Shown: positions 31,477-40,674, counted from the stretch's first letter. The stretch: DNA of 64,000 nt from Oerskovia turbata (GCF_000718325.1 NZ_JOFV01000008.1:1-64000), one strand, 5' to 3'. The notes: generated by a model from the sequence alone, not told the origin. Translations and numbers: made by a program.

Positions 31477-32819
31477 GCACGAAGAGCATCCCGGCGGGCG
31501 CCTCGGGCGCGCTGCCCGACAAGGCGACCGAGTCGTTCGACGCGGTCGACGTCATCCGCACCAAGCGGGACAAGGGCCGGTTGTCGGCCGAGCAGATCGA
31601 CTGGGTCATCGACGCCTACACCCGTGGCGTCGTGGCCGAGGAGCAGATGGCCGCGCTCAACATGGCGATCCTGCTCAACGGCATGGACCGCACGGAGATC
31701 GGCCGCTGGACGGCCGCGATGATCGCGTCGGGCGAGCGCATGAACTTCTCGGCACTCTCGCGGCCCACCGCGGACAAGCACTCGACCGGTGGCGTGGGCG
31801 ACAAGATCACGCTGCCGCTCGCACCGCTCGTCGCGGTCTTCGGCGTGGCCGTGCCGCAGCTCTCGGGGCGCGGTCTGGGGCACACGGGCGGCACGCTCGA
31901 CAAGCTCGAGTCGATCCCGGGCTGGCGTGCGGCGCTGACCAACGAGCAGATGATGCGCCAGCTCGAGCACGTGGGCGCGGTCATCTGCCAGGCGGGCTCG
32001 GGCCTGGCGCCCGCGGACCGCAAGCTCTACGCGCTGCGCGACGTCACGGCGACGGTCGAGGCGATCCCGCTCATCGCGTCGTCGATCATGAGCAAGAAGA
32101 TCGCCGAGGGCACGGGTGCCCTGGTCCTGGACGTCAAGGTCGGCTCCGGGGCGTTCATGAAGGACCTCGACCAGGCGCGCGAGCTCGCGCGCACCATGGT
32201 GGACCTGGGTACCGACGCGGGCGTGCGCACGGTCGCGCTGCTGACCGACATGTCGACGCCGCTCGGTCTCACGGCGGGCAACGCGCTCGAGGTCCGCGAG
32301 ACCCTCGAGGTGCTCTCGGGCGGTGGCCCGCGCGACGTCGTGGACCTCACGGTCGCGCTCGCGGTCGAGATGCTCTCCGCTGCGGGGAAGCCCGTTCCCG
32401 AGGACGAGGTGCGGCACGCGCTGTCCAACGGCCGGGCCATGGACAAGTGGCGCGAGATGATCGCGGAGCAGGGCGGCGACGCCCGCGCGCCGCTGCCCGT
32501 CGCGCGCGAGAAGGAGCACGTGGTCGCGGACCGCGACGGCGTGCTCTCGCACCTCGACGCGTTCGGCGTGGGCGTCGCGGCCTGGCGCCTCGGGGCGGGC
32601 CGCGCCCGCAAGGAGGACCCGGTGCAGGCGGGCGCGGGCGTCGAGATCCACGCCAAGCCCGGTGACGTCGTGACCAAGGGCCAGCACCTGCTGACCCTCC
32701 ACACGGACACCCCCGAGCGTTTCGACCGCGCGGTCGAGGCTCTCGACGGGGCGTGGGGCGTCGCGGACCCGGGCACGGTCGTCGAGACCCCGGCCCTGAT
32801 CCTCGACCGCCTGAGCTGA
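31473..32819 (+). CDS. deoA: Thymidine phosphorylase
   Basis: 448 residues. Phosphorolysis of thymidine and deoxyuridine to base and deoxyribose-1-phosphate. Alpha-helical N-terminal domain, then the phosphate-binding KHSTGGVGDKITLPLAPLVA near residue 100 and SGRGLGHTGGTLDKLESIPG near residue 130 (the family signature), and the C-terminal beta/alpha PYNP domain with EIHAKPGDVVTKGQHLLTLHT. Overlaps cdd by ATGA. The deoxyribose-1-phosphate made can go to the mutase at 37998 and DeoC at 36166. Confidence 0.95.
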   Translation: MSTKSIPAGASGALPDKATESFDAVDVIRTKRDKGRLSAEQIDWVIDAYTRGVVAEEQMAALNMAILLNGMDRTEIGRWTAAMIASGERMNFSALSRPTADKHSTGGVGDKITLPLAPLVAVFGVAVPQLSGRGLGHTGGTLDKLESIPGWRAALTNEQMMRQLEHVGAVICQAGSGLAPADRKLYALRDVTATVEAIPLIASSIMSKKIAEGTGALVLDVKVGSGAFMKDLDQARELARTMVDLGTDAGVRTVALLTDMSTPLGLTAGNALEVRETLEVLSGGGPRDVVDLTVALAVEMLSAAGKPVPEDEVRHALSNGRAMDKWREMIAEQGGDARAPLPVAREKEHVVADRDGVLSHLDAFGVGVAAWRLGAGRARKEDPVQAGAGVEIHAKPGDVVTKGQHLLTLHTDTPERFDRAVEALDGAWGVADPGTVVETPALILDRLS

Positions 32820-32820
32820 G

Positions 32821-33258
32821 ATGTCGGCGCAGGCGGGGGAGCCCTCGGACGACGCGGCGACGCGCAGCCACGGGGCGCCACCGGCCGACGACCGTCGTCC
32901 GCGCTCGGTGTACGGCGTGGGCGAGGAGCCCGACATCCGCTTCAGCCTGGCCAACGAGCGCACCGCGCTGGCCTGGGTGCGGACGGGGCTCGGTCTGGTG
33001 GCGGGTGGTGTCGCCCTCACGTCGTTCGCGTCGCTCGCGAGCATGTCCGGCTTCGTCGACGTGATCGCCGCGGTCGCGTGCCTCGCGGGGGCGGGCTTCG
33101 CGGCCTACGCACTGCTCGCGTGGCAGCGCAACGAGCGGGCCATGCGGCGGGGCGAGCCGTTGCCCGCACCGACGGGCCTGCCGGTGCTCGTCGCGGGCGT
33201 GCTCGTCCTCGCGCTGCTCGTGGCCGGGTACGCGGTCACGGAGGTCTGGCGGGCGTGA
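32821..33258 (+). CDS. YidH-like DUF202 membrane protein
   Basis: 145 residues. A disordered 40-residue start is followed by DIRFSLANERTALAWVRTGLGLVAGG, the DUF202 signature, and three membrane helices (the others are FVDVIAAVACLAGAGFAAYALLAW and LPVLVAGVLVLALLVAGYAV). It begins one base after the deoA stop and overlaps the next DUF202 gene by four bases, so it sits at the end of the salvage operon. DUF202 function is unknown. Confidence 0.82.
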   Translation: MSAQAGEPSDDAATRSHGAPPADDRRPRSVYGVGEEPDIRFSLANERTALAWVRTGLGLVAGGVALTSFASLASMSGFVDVIAAVACLAGAGFAAYALLAWQRNERAMRRGEPLPAPTGLPVLVAGVLVLALLVAGYAVTEVWRA

Positions 33259-33569
33259 CGCGTCCGGCCCGCGACCCTGGCCTGCAGCCCGAGCGCACCG
33301 CGCTCGCGTGGCAGCGCACGGTCCTGGGGGTCGTGATCGGGTCGGTCCTGCTCGCTGCCGTGAACCTGCGGGTGGGGCAGCCCGTCCTGTGCGTGCTCGC
33401 GGGGGTGCTCGCGGTCGCGACCCTCGTGCCGGCGGTCCTGCGGCCGCCGTCGGGTGGTCTCCCGCGCGACGGCCGGCTGCACTCCTGGGGCTTCCTCGTG
33501 CGGGTCGCGTCGCTCGTGGGAGCCCTCGGGTTCCTCGGTGCGGCGAGCGCGGTCGTGAGCCTGCTGTGA
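33255..33569 (+). CDS. Second DUF202 membrane protein
   Basis: 104 residues with GLQPERTALAWQRTVLGVVIGSVLL, the DUF202 signature near the N terminus, and three hydrophobic helices ending GFLGAASAVVSLL. GTG start overlaps the first DUF202 gene in GTGA. The two are probably a functional pair in the membrane. Function unknown. Confidence 0.8.
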   Translation: MTRPARDPGLQPERTALAWQRTVLGVVIGSVLLAAVNLRVGQPVLCVLAGVLAVATLVPAVLRPPSGGLPRDGRLHSWGFLVRVASLVGALGFLGAASAVVSLL

Positions 33570-33600
33570 GGGCGGGTCGTCGTCCGGGGGGAGGGGATGG

Positions 33601-33606
33601 CAGGCT
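33601..33606 (+). promoter_or_regulatory. Possible -10 box of the 33613 gene
   Basis: CAGGCT ends six bases before ATG 33613. It is the C-initial variant of the box seen at leaderless genes in this window. Confidence 0.4.
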
Positions 33607-33612
33607 GTCGGG

Positions 33613-34677
33613 ATGATCCTCGCCGACCTCCAGCTGACCCGGGTCCTGCGTGCGGTGGGAGCGGGGCGGGGGCCGTTGCCGCCCGTGCCGCCGTCGGGCC
33701 GCTACGTCGTCCCGGGGCCCGACGGCGCCGCGTCCCTGGTTCGTCGGCTCGTCCGCCGCGCGGGGCACCCCGAGCAGGTCGCCGACCGCCTGGTCGACGC
33801 CCTCGCGACGCTCCGGCCGTGGGAGCGGGCGCACGTGCTCGACCCGCTGCACCGGGCCGCGTCCGGCCCGTCGCAGGGGGACGGTGCGCCGGGACACGTC
33901 TCGTTCCCTGCGGGCCCTGACGCGCGCTTCGGCGAGCCGCTCGTGCTCGGCAGCGCCCGGGCGGTCCAGCTCGACGGCACGACGTGCGGCTCGGCAGTGC
34001 TCGCGGTCCTCGCCGCGGCGGGCGACCCCGTGGTCGGGCTGTGGCTCGTCGCGGGCACCGACGTGTCCCGGGGGGAGAGCGCGCACGTGGTGACCGCGGG
34101 AGAGGCCGAGGCGACCGCCCGAGAGCTCGAGACGTCGTCGGGCAGGTTCGCGGCGCTCCAGCGCCTCCTCCAGGCGCGCACGGCGCACGCCGCGCTGGGC
34201 CCTCTTCCGTGGCCCACCGGGCTCGGCACGCCGCCCTGGACAGCCGCACGTGACGCCCGCTACGCCGACGTGCGGTACACCCACCGCATCGTGGCGGGCC
34301 ACGGCACCGCGGACCGCGTGCTCGCGAGCGCGCTGCGCTCGGCCGCCGCGGGCGTCCCCGTCCCGCTGTACGCGGGCGGGGACCTCGGGACGGGGTGGTC
34401 GACGGCCGTGCCGCGCCACGTCGTGCTGCTCGCGGGCGTGAGCGCTCCTGCGGAGCCGCAGAAGGAGGCCGCCGTGCCGTTCGGCGGCCGGTGGTGCTCG
34501 GTGTACGAGCCGTCGACCGGGACGATGCACCGGCTGCGCGTCGCCGACCTCCTCGCCGGGACCGGCGACGACGGCGAGCCCGGCAGGGGCGTGCGGCGCG
34601 CGCTCGGCGGGTGGCCGCACGTCACCTGGGCGGTCCTGCCCGCGGGACGGGCTGGCGGGTCGCGCCGCGTCGGGTGA
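33613..34677 (+). CDS. Uncharacterised protein with cysteine-peptidase-like residues
   Basis: 354 residues, no signal peptide or membrane helix. I do not recognise the family. QLDGTTCGSAVLAVLAAAGDP places C125 at the start of a helix after a short polar stretch, and TAVPRHVVLLAGV places H269 at the start of a beta strand, followed by WCSVYEPSTGTMHRL; this Cys-His-(Asp/Asn/Glu) order and setting resembles papain-like C39-type peptidases or transglutaminases. The first 110 residues are helical and arginine-rich. It stands alone between the DUF202 pair and a small acidic protein gene. Cysteine-enzyme activity is inference only. Confidence 0.6.
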   Translation: MILADLQLTRVLRAVGAGRGPLPPVPPSGRYVVPGPDGAASLVRRLVRRAGHPEQVADRLVDALATLRPWERAHVLDPLHRAASGPSQGDGAPGHVSFPAGPDARFGEPLVLGSARAVQLDGTTCGSAVLAVLAAAGDPVVGLWLVAGTDVSRGESAHVVTAGEAEATARELETSSGRFAALQRLLQARTAHAALGPLPWPTGLGTPPWTAARDARYADVRYTHRIVAGHGTADRVLASALRSAAAGVPVPLYAGGDLGTGWSTAVPRHVVLLAGVSAPAEPQKEAAVPFGGRWCSVYEPSTGTMHRLRVADLLAGTGDDGEPGRGVRRALGGWPHVTWAVLPAGRAGGSRRVG

Positions 34678-34705
34678 CGATGGGGAGAGACGAGAGGAGC
34701 TCACC

Positions 34706-34954
34706 ATGAGCACGGTCCCCGGCACCGACTCCTGGCGCGACGCAGGCCTGGTCGCGCCCGACGACGACGCCCCGAAGAACCTGGTCGAGGAGGGGCTGGC
34801 GCCCCCGGACGTCCCCTCCGACGCCGACGACGTGGAGGAGTACAGCCCGCGGACGCCGCGCCCCGACCTCGACGGCGAGGCGGACGAGGCCGACGTCGTC
34901 GAGCAGGCGTCCGTCGTGCCGCTCGACGAGGGCGCCGACGCCGACGGGGACTGA
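34706..34954 (+). CDS. Small acidic protein, unknown
   Basis: 82 residues, about one third Asp or Glu, with no predicted helix of length or membrane segment; likely disordered. It has a good ribosome binding site (GAGAGGAGCTCACC before the ATG) and codon use like its neighbours, so I judge it real. It follows the 33613 gene by 28 bases and may share its transcript. No family recognised. Confidence 0.6.
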   Translation: MSTVPGTDSWRDAGLVAPDDDAPKNLVEEGLAPPDVPSDADDVEEYSPRTPRPDLDGEADEADVVEQASVVPLDEGADADGD

Positions 34955-35041
34955 GCCGGGCGGTGGCGGGCGTCGCGCACCCGTGACGCTCCCGTGACCT
35001 GGGACCCGCACCGCCGTCGCGTGCGCCCGCCCCGCGCCCGG

Positions 35042-35047
35042 TAGCGT
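35042..35047 (+). promoter_or_regulatory. -10 box of leaderless add
   Basis: TAGCGT ends six bases before ATG 35054, without a Shine-Dalgarno sequence. Confidence 0.55.
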
Positions 35048-35053
35048 GAGCCC

Positions 35054-36169
35054 ATGACCTCCACACCCTCCTCCGTGAGCGAGACCGTCGCGGCGATCGC
35101 CGCGCTCCCCAAGGTCGTCCTCCACGACCACCTCGACGGTGGGCTACGGCCTCGGACGATCATCGAGCTCGCCGCCGAGATCGGGCACGACCTGCCCGCG
35201 ACCGACCCCGACGCGCTGGGCGCCTGGTTCGTCGAGTCGGCCGACTCGGGATCGCTCGTCCGTTACCTCGAGACCTTCGACCACACGATCGCCGTGATGC
35301 AGACGCGCGAGGCGCTCGTGCGCGTCGCGCGCGAGTCGGTGCTGGACCTCGCAGCCGACGGTGTCGTGTACGCCGAGCAGCGGTGGGCCCCCGAGCAGCA
35401 CCTGCGCGGCGGGCTGAGCCTGCAGGACACCGTGGACGCCGTCCAGGCGGGCCTGGAGGAGGGCGTGGCCCTCGCCGCCGCGCAGGGGCGCACGATCCGC
35501 GTGGGCCAGCTCGTGACCGCGATGCGGCACGCCGACCGCTGGCAGGAGATCGCCGAGCTCGCCGTGGCCAACCGGGGCAACGGCGTCGTCGGGTTCGACA
35601 TCGCGGGCGCCGAGGACGGCTTCCCGCCCTCGCGCTTCCCAGGTGTGTGGCAGTACCTCGCCGACCAGAACTTCCCCGTGACGATCCACGCGGGCGAGGC
35701 GTCGGGCGTCTCGTCGATCGCGGAGGCCGTCCACCTGGGCCAGGCCTCGCGCGTCGGGCACGGCGTGCGTCTCATCGAGGACATCTCGTTCGACGAGCAC
35801 CACGGCACCGCGGCGCTCGGCCGGCTCGCGCACTGGGTCCGTGACCACCAGATCCCGCTCGAGCTGTGCCCCGTCTCCAACCTGCAGACCGGCGCGGCGG
35901 CGACCTCGATCGCGGCGCACCCCATCACGCGCCTCAAGGAGCTCGACTTCGCGGTCACGCTCAACACGGACAACCGCCTCATGTCGGGCACGTCCATGAC
36001 CCGCGAGATGACGCTGCTCGTCGAGCAGGCCGGCTGGACGCTCGAGGACCTCTACGACGTCACGGCCACGGCCGCGTGGAGCGCCTTCATCCACCACGAC
36101 GAGCGCCGCGCGCTGGTCGACGACGTCATCCTTCCCGGTTACCAGGAGATCCAAGGAGCACAGCTGTGA
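35054..36169 (+). CDS. add: Adenosine deaminase
   Basis: 371 residues, TIM-barrel zinc amidohydrolase converting adenosine and deoxyadenosine to inosine forms. Zinc/catalytic residues appear in [10 protein letters not shown] (HxH), [22 protein letters not shown] and the C-terminal [11 protein letters not shown]. Leaderless ATG start. The deoC GTG overlaps its stop by four bases. The inosine produced is a substrate for the purine nucleoside phosphorylase at 39823. Confidence 0.94.
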   Translation: MTSTPSSVSETVAAIAALPKVVLHDHLDGGLRPRTIIELAAEIGHDLPATDPDALGAWFVESADSGSLVRYLETFDHTIAVMQTREALVRVARESVLDLAADGVVYAEQRWAPEQHLRGGLSLQDTVDAVQAGLEEGVALAAAQGRTIRVGQLVTAMRHADRWQEIAELAVANRGNGVVGFDIAGAEDGFPPSRFPGVWQYLADQNFPVTIHAGEASGVSSIAEAVHLGQASRVGHGVRLIEDISFDEHHGTAALGRLAHWVRDHQIPLELCPVSNLQTGAAATSIAAHPITRLKELDFAVTLNTDNRLMSGTSMTREMTLLVEQAGWTLEDLYDVTATAAWSAFIHHDERRALVDDVILPGYQEIQGAQL

Positions 36170-36873
36170 GCACCCCCGGCACGTCCTCGCTCGACCGCGC
36201 GGCCCTCGCGCAGTTCGTCGACCACACCCTGCTCAAGCCCGAGGCGACCCGTGCGGACTTCGAGGCGCTCGTCGACGAGGGCGTCGCGCTCGGCGTCTAC
36301 TCGGTGTGCGTCTCGCCTTCGGTCCTGCCGCTCGACGGCAAGGGTCTGAAGATCGCGACCGTGTGCGGCTTCCCGTCCGGGACGCACCACAGCGACGTCA
36401 AGGCCGCCGAGGCCGCGCGGTCGGTCGCCGACGGTGCCGACGAGGTCGACATGGTCATCGACCTGGGTGCCGCCAAGGCGGGGGACTGGGAGTACGTCCG
36501 GGCGGACATCGCGGCCGTCCGTGCCGCGGTCCCGGCGCCCAAGGTCCTCAAGGTCATCATCGAGTCCGCCGCGCTGACGGACCACGAGATCGTCGAGGCG
36601 TGCCGCGCCTCGGAGGCGGCGGGCGCCGACTTCGTCAAGACCTCCACGGGCTTCCACCCGGCCGGCGGAGCCTCGACGCACGCGGTGTCGATCATGGCCG
36701 AGACGGTCGGCGGACGCCTCGGGGTCAAGGCCTCGGGGGGCGTGCGAACGCTCGCCGACGCGCTCGCGATGATCGAGCACGGCGCGACGCGCCTGGGCCT
36801 GTCCGGCACCGCTGCGGTGCTCGCGGGCTTCGACGGCGTCGAGCCGGCCGAGGGGGGCGCAGGGGGCTACTGA
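36166..36873 (+). CDS. deoC: Deoxyribose-phosphate aldolase
   Basis: 235 residues, class I aldolase that splits 2-deoxyribose-5-phosphate into glyceraldehyde-3-phosphate and acetaldehyde. Motifs are [11 protein letters not shown] (N terminus), [19 protein letters not shown] and FVKTSTGF, the last containing the Schiff-base lysine, and [11 protein letters not shown] start in GTGA overlap with add. A terminator hairpin follows at 36889-36928. Confidence 0.95.
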   Translation: MSTPGTSSLDRAALAQFVDHTLLKPEATRADFEALVDEGVALGVYSVCVSPSVLPLDGKGLKIATVCGFPSGTHHSDVKAAEAARSVADGADEVDMVIDLGAAKAGDWEYVRADIAAVRAAVPAPKVLKVIIESAALTDHEIVEACRASEAAGADFVKTSTGFHPAGGASTHAVSIMAETVGGRLGVKASGGVRTLADALAMIEHGATRLGLSGTAAVLAGFDGVEPAEGGAGGY

Positions 36874-36888
36874 CCCGCACCCGACGGA

Positions 36889-36928
36889 CCGAGGGGTGGC
36901 CGTGCCCGGACGGGCGGTCACCCCTCGG
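36889..36928 (+). terminator. Terminator after deoC
   Basis: CCGAGGGGTGGCCG at 36889-36902 pairs with CGGTCACCCCTCGG at 36915-36928 with one G-T pair. Confidence 0.7.
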
Positions 36929-36934
36929 TGCATC

Positions 36935-36953
36935 CGGGGTTAGGCTAGCCTCA
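36935..36953 (+). promoter_or_regulatory. DtxR/IdeR iron box over the SIP-gene promoter
   Basis: CGGGGTTAGGCTAGCCTCA agrees with the 19-base consensus TTAGGTTAGGCTAACCTAA at 14 positions, including the whole TTAGGCTA core. TAGGCT (36941-36946) inside it is also a good -10 box, so a bound iron repressor would block RNA polymerase. The gene downstream is a siderophore-interacting flavoprotein, which fits. Confidence 0.75.
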
Positions 36954-36991
36954 CTTCGCCATCGCGGGCGGAGCGCACCTTGGAGGACCGT

Positions 36992-37804
36992 ATGACCGAC
37001 CCTGCCCCCCGCAAGCCCGAGCGCGTCGCGACCCACGCAGTCGTCGTGCGCACCGAGCACCTCACGCCGCACATGATCCGTGTGGTCCTCGGGGGAGAGG
37101 GGCTCGAGGGCTTCGACGCCGGCCCGTACACCGACCGCTACGTCAAGCTGCTCTTCCCGGCCGCGGCCGGCCCCGAGGGACGCGTGCCGATGCGCACCTA
37201 CACGATCCGCTCGTGGGACCCCGTCGCCCGTGAGCTCGCGATCGACTTCGTGGCGCACGGCGACGAGGGCCTCGCGGGCCCCTGGGCGGCCGCCGCCCGG
37301 CCCGGTGACGCGATGTCCTTCTTCGGCCCCGGCGGCGACTACGCGCCGTCAGGTGCCTATGACTGGCACCTGCTCGTGGGTGACGAGAGCGCCCTGCCCG
37401 CCATCGCGGCAGCCCTTGAGGCAGTGCCCGACGGCGCGCCCGTCCTCGCGGTCGTCGAGGTCGCCTCCGCGGCGGAGGAGCAGGCCCTCACGTCGCCGGG
37501 GGCGCTCGACCTGCGCTGGGTCCACCGCGACGCCTACCCCGGCCGGGCGCCCGGCGACGTCCTCGTCGAGGCCGTCGAGGCGCTCACGTTCCTGCCCGGG
37601 CAGCCCCAGGTGTTCCTGCACGGCGACGCCGGGTTCGTGCGCACGCTGCGCCGCCACGTGCGCCTCGACCGGAACGTGCCCGTGACCGCGCTCTCCGCGT
37701 CCGGCTACTGGCGCCGCGGGCGGACCGAGGAGGGCTGGCGCGCCGAGAAGTCCGACTGGAAGGCCGCCGTCGCGCGCGACGAGGAGCCTGCGCTGCGATC
37801 CTGA
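36992..37804 (+). CDS. Siderophore-interacting flavoprotein (ferric-siderophore reductase)
   Basis: 270 residues, SIP/ViuB family. Reduces ferric siderophores in the cytoplasm with NAD(P)H or ferredoxin and releases iron. The FAD-binding domain has MRTYTIRSWD (R-x-Y-T-x-R) near residue 62 and FFGPGGDYAP; the C-terminal nucleotide-binding domain has LVGDESALPAIAAAL, VFLHGDAGFV and GYWRRGRTEEGW, all typical of SIP. GGAGG precedes the ATG by five bases, so ATG 36992 is used rather than 36980. Controlled by the iron box upstream. No siderophore synthesis or uptake genes are nearby. Confidence 0.92.
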   Translation: MTDPAPRKPERVATHAVVVRTEHLTPHMIRVVLGGEGLEGFDAGPYTDRYVKLLFPAAAGPEGRVPMRTYTIRSWDPVARELAIDFVAHGDEGLAGPWAAAARPGDAMSFFGPGGDYAPSGAYDWHLLVGDESALPAIAAALEAVPDGAPVLAVVEVASAAEEQALTSPGALDLRWVHRDAYPGRAPGDVLVEAVEALTFLPGQPQVFLHGDAGFVRTLRRHVRLDRNVPVTALSASGYWRRGRTEEGWRAEKSDWKAAVARDEEPALRS

Positions 37805-37911
37805 CGGGCCCGGGCCCCTCGGTGGGCCTGCTCAGCGGGCGCGGAGACGCGCTCGACCCCGGCGTCTCGATCCAGGGTGTGGTGATGCAGCCGGGAGCGC
37901 GTGCCGTACGG

Positions 37912-37963
37912 ACGACGAAGGCCGTCGCCCGCTCCAGGTGGAGCAGGCGACGGCCTTCGTCGT
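37912..37963 (+). terminator. Long bidirectional terminator hairpin
   Basis: Eighteen bases starting ACGACGAAGGCC pair perfectly with the reverse complement ending at 37963; after one mismatch, GCTCCA pairs with TGGAGC. It separates the convergent SIP and phosphohexomutase genes. Confidence 0.85.
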
Positions 37964-37997
37964 GTGGCGCCGGACCGGCCAGCTGGTCCGCCCGCCC

Positions 37998-39821
37998 TCA
38001 GATACCGAGCGCGGCCGCGACGTCCTGGCGCACGTGGTCGAGGCGGGTCCGGGCGAAGGCACGGGCCGCGGTGAGGTCGTCGTGGCTCGCGTCGGGCGCG
38101 ACCGGGACGATCACCTCGAGGTAGCACTTGACCTTGGGCTCGGTGCCGCTCGGACGCACGATGACCCGGGTGCCGTCCGCAGACAGCAGCCGCACGCCGT
38201 CGGTCGGCGGCAGCCCGTCGAGCCCCTCGGACAGGTCGACGACGTCGCTCACCCCCGAGCCTGCGAGCGTGCGCGGGGGCGCCGCCCGCAGCCGGGACAT
38301 GGCCGCCGGGATCTGGTCGAGGTCGGTGAACCGGGCCGAGAGCTGGTCGGTCACGTGCAGGCCGTGAGCACGGGCAAGGTCGTCGAGCGCATCGACGAGA
38401 GTCCGCCCCTCGGCCTTGAGCCGGTTCGCGAGCTGCGCCAGGAGCAGGGCCGCACTGATGCCGTCCTTGTCGCGCACGACCTGCGGGTCGACGCAGTAGC
38501 CGAGCGCCTCCTCGTAGCCGTACACCAACCCGTCGACACGCGAGATCCACTTGAAACCCGTGAGCGTCGCGGAGTAGCCCAGCCCGTGGCTGTCGGCGAT
38601 CTTGCGCAGCAGCCGCGAGGACACGATCGAGCTCGCGAAGAACGGGGTCCCGTCCGCGCGTCCCGTCGCGTCCGCACGTCGGCCGATCTCCTCGCCGAGC
38701 AGCGAGCCCACCTCGTCCCCGTGCAGCATGCGCCACCCGTTCGACCGGGCCGTCTCGGCCCCCTGGTACGTCCCGACGCGCGGGTCGTACACGGCGAGGG
38801 CGCACCGGTCCGCGTCGGGGTCGTTCGCGATCACCAGGTCCGCCGTGGCGTCCTGCGCGTACGCGAGCGCGAGGTCGATCGCGCCGGGCTCCTCCGGGTT
38901 GGGGAACGCCACGGTCGGGAACAGCGGGTCCGCCTCGAACTGCTCGGCGACGCTGATGACGTCGGTGAAGCCCGCGTCCGCCAGGACCCGGGCGAGCACC
39001 TCACCTCCCACGCCGTGCAGCGGGGTGGCGACGATGCGCAGGTCGCGCGCGGCGCCGTCGGACAGCCGGCCCACGGACTCGACGTAACCGAGCGCGACGT
39101 CGCGACCCAGGACCGTCCAGCCGTCGGTCGCGCGCGGGACCTGCGCAGCCACGGGCGAGCGGTCGATCGCGGCCGCGATCTCGGCGTCGTACGGCGGCAC
39201 GATCTGCGCCCCCTGGCCCGAGTCCGTGACCACACGGCCGCCGAGGTACACCTTGTAGCCGTTGTCCGCCGGGGGGTTGTGGCTCGCGGTGACCATGACG
39301 CCCGCGTCGGCACCCAGGTGGCGCACCGCGTAGGCGAGCACGGGCGTCGGGAGCGCGGACGGCAGGATCGACGCCTCGACGCCCGCAGCCGTGAACACCG
39401 CGGCGCTGTCGAGCGCGAACGTGTGCGAACGGTGCCGGGCGTCGTACCCGATGACGACGCGCGGCGTGCGCCCCGGCAGGGCGTCGCGCAGGAACGACGC
39501 GAGGCCCGCCGCGGCCCGGATCACGACCGCCCGGTTCATGCGGTGGGGGCCCGCCGCCATCGCGCCGCGCAGGCCCGCGGTGCCGAACTGGAGCGTGCCG
39601 ACGAAGCGGTCGCGCAGCTCGGCCCGAGCCCGGGCGCGCACCGCGTGGTCGCGCGGGTCGGGCGAGTCGGCCTCCGCGAGGAGCGTGCGCAGCTCGGCCT
39701 GGTCGGCGGGCTCGGGGTCCGCCGCGATCCAGGCCTCGACCTCCGCCAGGAAGGACGCGTGGCTGCGCCCGGCCTCGTAGCCGGGGTCGTCCACGTCGAG
39801 GTGGTCCTGTGGGTCCGTCAT
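37998..39821 (-). CDS. Phosphoglucomutase/phosphomannomutase (phosphopentomutase candidate)
   Basis: 607 residues, alpha-D-phosphohexomutase family, long form. Phosphoserine S180 is in VTASHNPPADNGYK; the metal loop is NDPDADRCALAVYD; sugar-specificity loop region GYEEALGYCV and the C-terminal phosphate loop VIVRPSGTEPKVK are present. TAGLRGAMAAG near residue 81 is characteristic. One base separates its ATG from the stop of the purine nucleoside phosphorylase gene, so it probably interconverts (deoxy)ribose-1-phosphate and -5-phosphate as well as, or instead of, hexose phosphates. M. tuberculosis has the same pair (deoD-pmmB). Confidence 0.88.
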   Translation of the reverse strand: MTDPQDHLDVDDPGYEAGRSHASFLAEVEAWIAADPEPADQAELRTLLAEADSPDPRDHAVRARARAELRDRFVGTLQFGTAGLRGAMAAGPHRMNRAVVIRAAAGLASFLRDALPGRTPRVVIGYDARHRSHTFALDSAAVFTAAGVEASILPSALPTPVLAYAVRHLGADAGVMVTASHNPPADNGYKVYLGGRVVTDSGQGAQIVPPYDAEIAAAIDRSPVAAQVPRATDGWTVLGRDVALGYVESVGRLSDGAARDLRIVATPLHGVGGEVLARVLADAGFTDVISVAEQFEADPLFPTVAFPNPEEPGAIDLALAYAQDATADLVIANDPDADRCALAVYDPRVGTYQGAETARSNGWRMLHGDEVGSLLGEEIGRRADATGRADGTPFFASSIVSSRLLRKIADSHGLGYSATLTGFKWISRVDGLVYGYEEALGYCVDPQVVRDKDGISAALLLAQLANRLKAEGRTLVDALDDLARAHGLHVTDQLSARFTDLDQIPAAMSRLRAAPPRTLAGSGVSDVVDLSEGLDGLPPTDGVRLLSADGTRVIVRPSGTEPKVKCYLEVIVPVAPDASHDDLTAARAFARTRLDHVRQDVAAALGI

Positions 39822-39822
39822 G

Positions 39823-40662
39823 TCACACCAGCTTCGCGATCTCGGCGAGCAGAGAGCTGATCCGGGGGCCGGCCGCCTGGCCGGCCTCGATGACCTCGCC
39901 GTGCGAGAGCGGCGTGGGGCTGATGCCCGCGGCGAGGTTCGTGACCAACGAGATGCCCAGCACCTCGAGACCCGCATGCCGCGCGGCGATGGCCTCGAGG
40001 GTGGTCGACATGCCGACGAGGTCCGCACCCAGGACGCCCGCCATGCGCACCTCGGCAGGGGTCTCGTAGTGCGGCCCGGGGAACTGGGCGTACACACCCT
40101 CGCCGAGCGAGCCGTCGACCGACCGGGCCAGGTCCCGCAGGCGCGAGGAGTACAGGTCCGTGAGGTCGACGAACGTCGCACCCTCCAGGGGCGAGGTGGC
40201 GGTGAGGTTGATGTGGTCGCTGATGAGCACCGGGGTCCCCGGTCCGTGGTCGAGGTTCAACCCGCCGCACCCGTTGGTGAGGATCACGGTCTGCGCGCCC
40301 GTCGCCGCCGCGGTCCGCACGCCGTGCACGACGTGGCGCACGCCCTTGCCCTCGTACAGGTGGGTGCGCGAGCCGAGCACGAGCGCGTGACGGACCGAGC
40401 CGTCGACGCGCTCGATCCGGATCGAGCGCGTCGTGGCGACGTGGCCGGCGACGGCGGGCTTCGAGAACCCGGGGATCTCGTTCGTGGGGATCTCCGCGAC
40501 GACGTCGCCCAGGAGCTCGGCCGCCCCGCCCCAGCCCGACCCGAGCACGAGGGCGACGTCGTGCCCCTCGATTCCGGTGGCTTCGGCGATGTGGTCCGCA
40601 GCGGCGCGGGCCACGAGGAACGGGTCGGTCGTGGGGTCGTCGAGAGACAAGGTCGTCGTCAT
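39823..40662 (-). CDS. Purine nucleoside phosphorylase
   Basis: 279 residues, trimeric low-molecular-mass type for inosine and guanosine. VALVLGSGWGG carries the phosphate-binding serine; GRTHLYEGKG-like SRTHLYEGKGVRHVVHG, LTNGCGGLN, PGPHYETPAEVRM and VGMSTTLEAIAARH follow in family order, and VTNLAAGIS holds the base-recognising asparagine. First gene of a minus-strand pair with the mutase; leaderless ATG. Together with Add and the mutase it channels purine nucleosides to base and sugar phosphate. Confidence 0.94.
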   Translation of the reverse strand: MTTTLSLDDPTTDPFLVARAAADHIAEATGIEGHDVALVLGSGWGGAAELLGDVVAEIPTNEIPGFSKPAVAGHVATTRSIRIERVDGSVRHALVLGSRTHLYEGKGVRHVVHGVRTAAATGAQTVILTNGCGGLNLDHGPGTPVLISDHINLTATSPLEGATFVDLTDLYSSRLRDLARSVDGSLGEGVYAQFPGPHYETPAEVRMAGVLGADLVGMSTTLEAIAARHAGLEVLGISLVTNLAAGISPTPLSHGEVIEAGQAAGPRISSLLAEIAKLV

Positions 40663-40668
40663 AGGACG

Positions 40669-40674
40669 AGGCTA
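40669..40674 (-). promoter_or_regulatory. -10 box of leaderless purine nucleoside phosphorylase gene
   Basis: TAGCCT on the minus strand ends six bases before the ATG, without a ribosome binding site. Confidence 0.55.
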
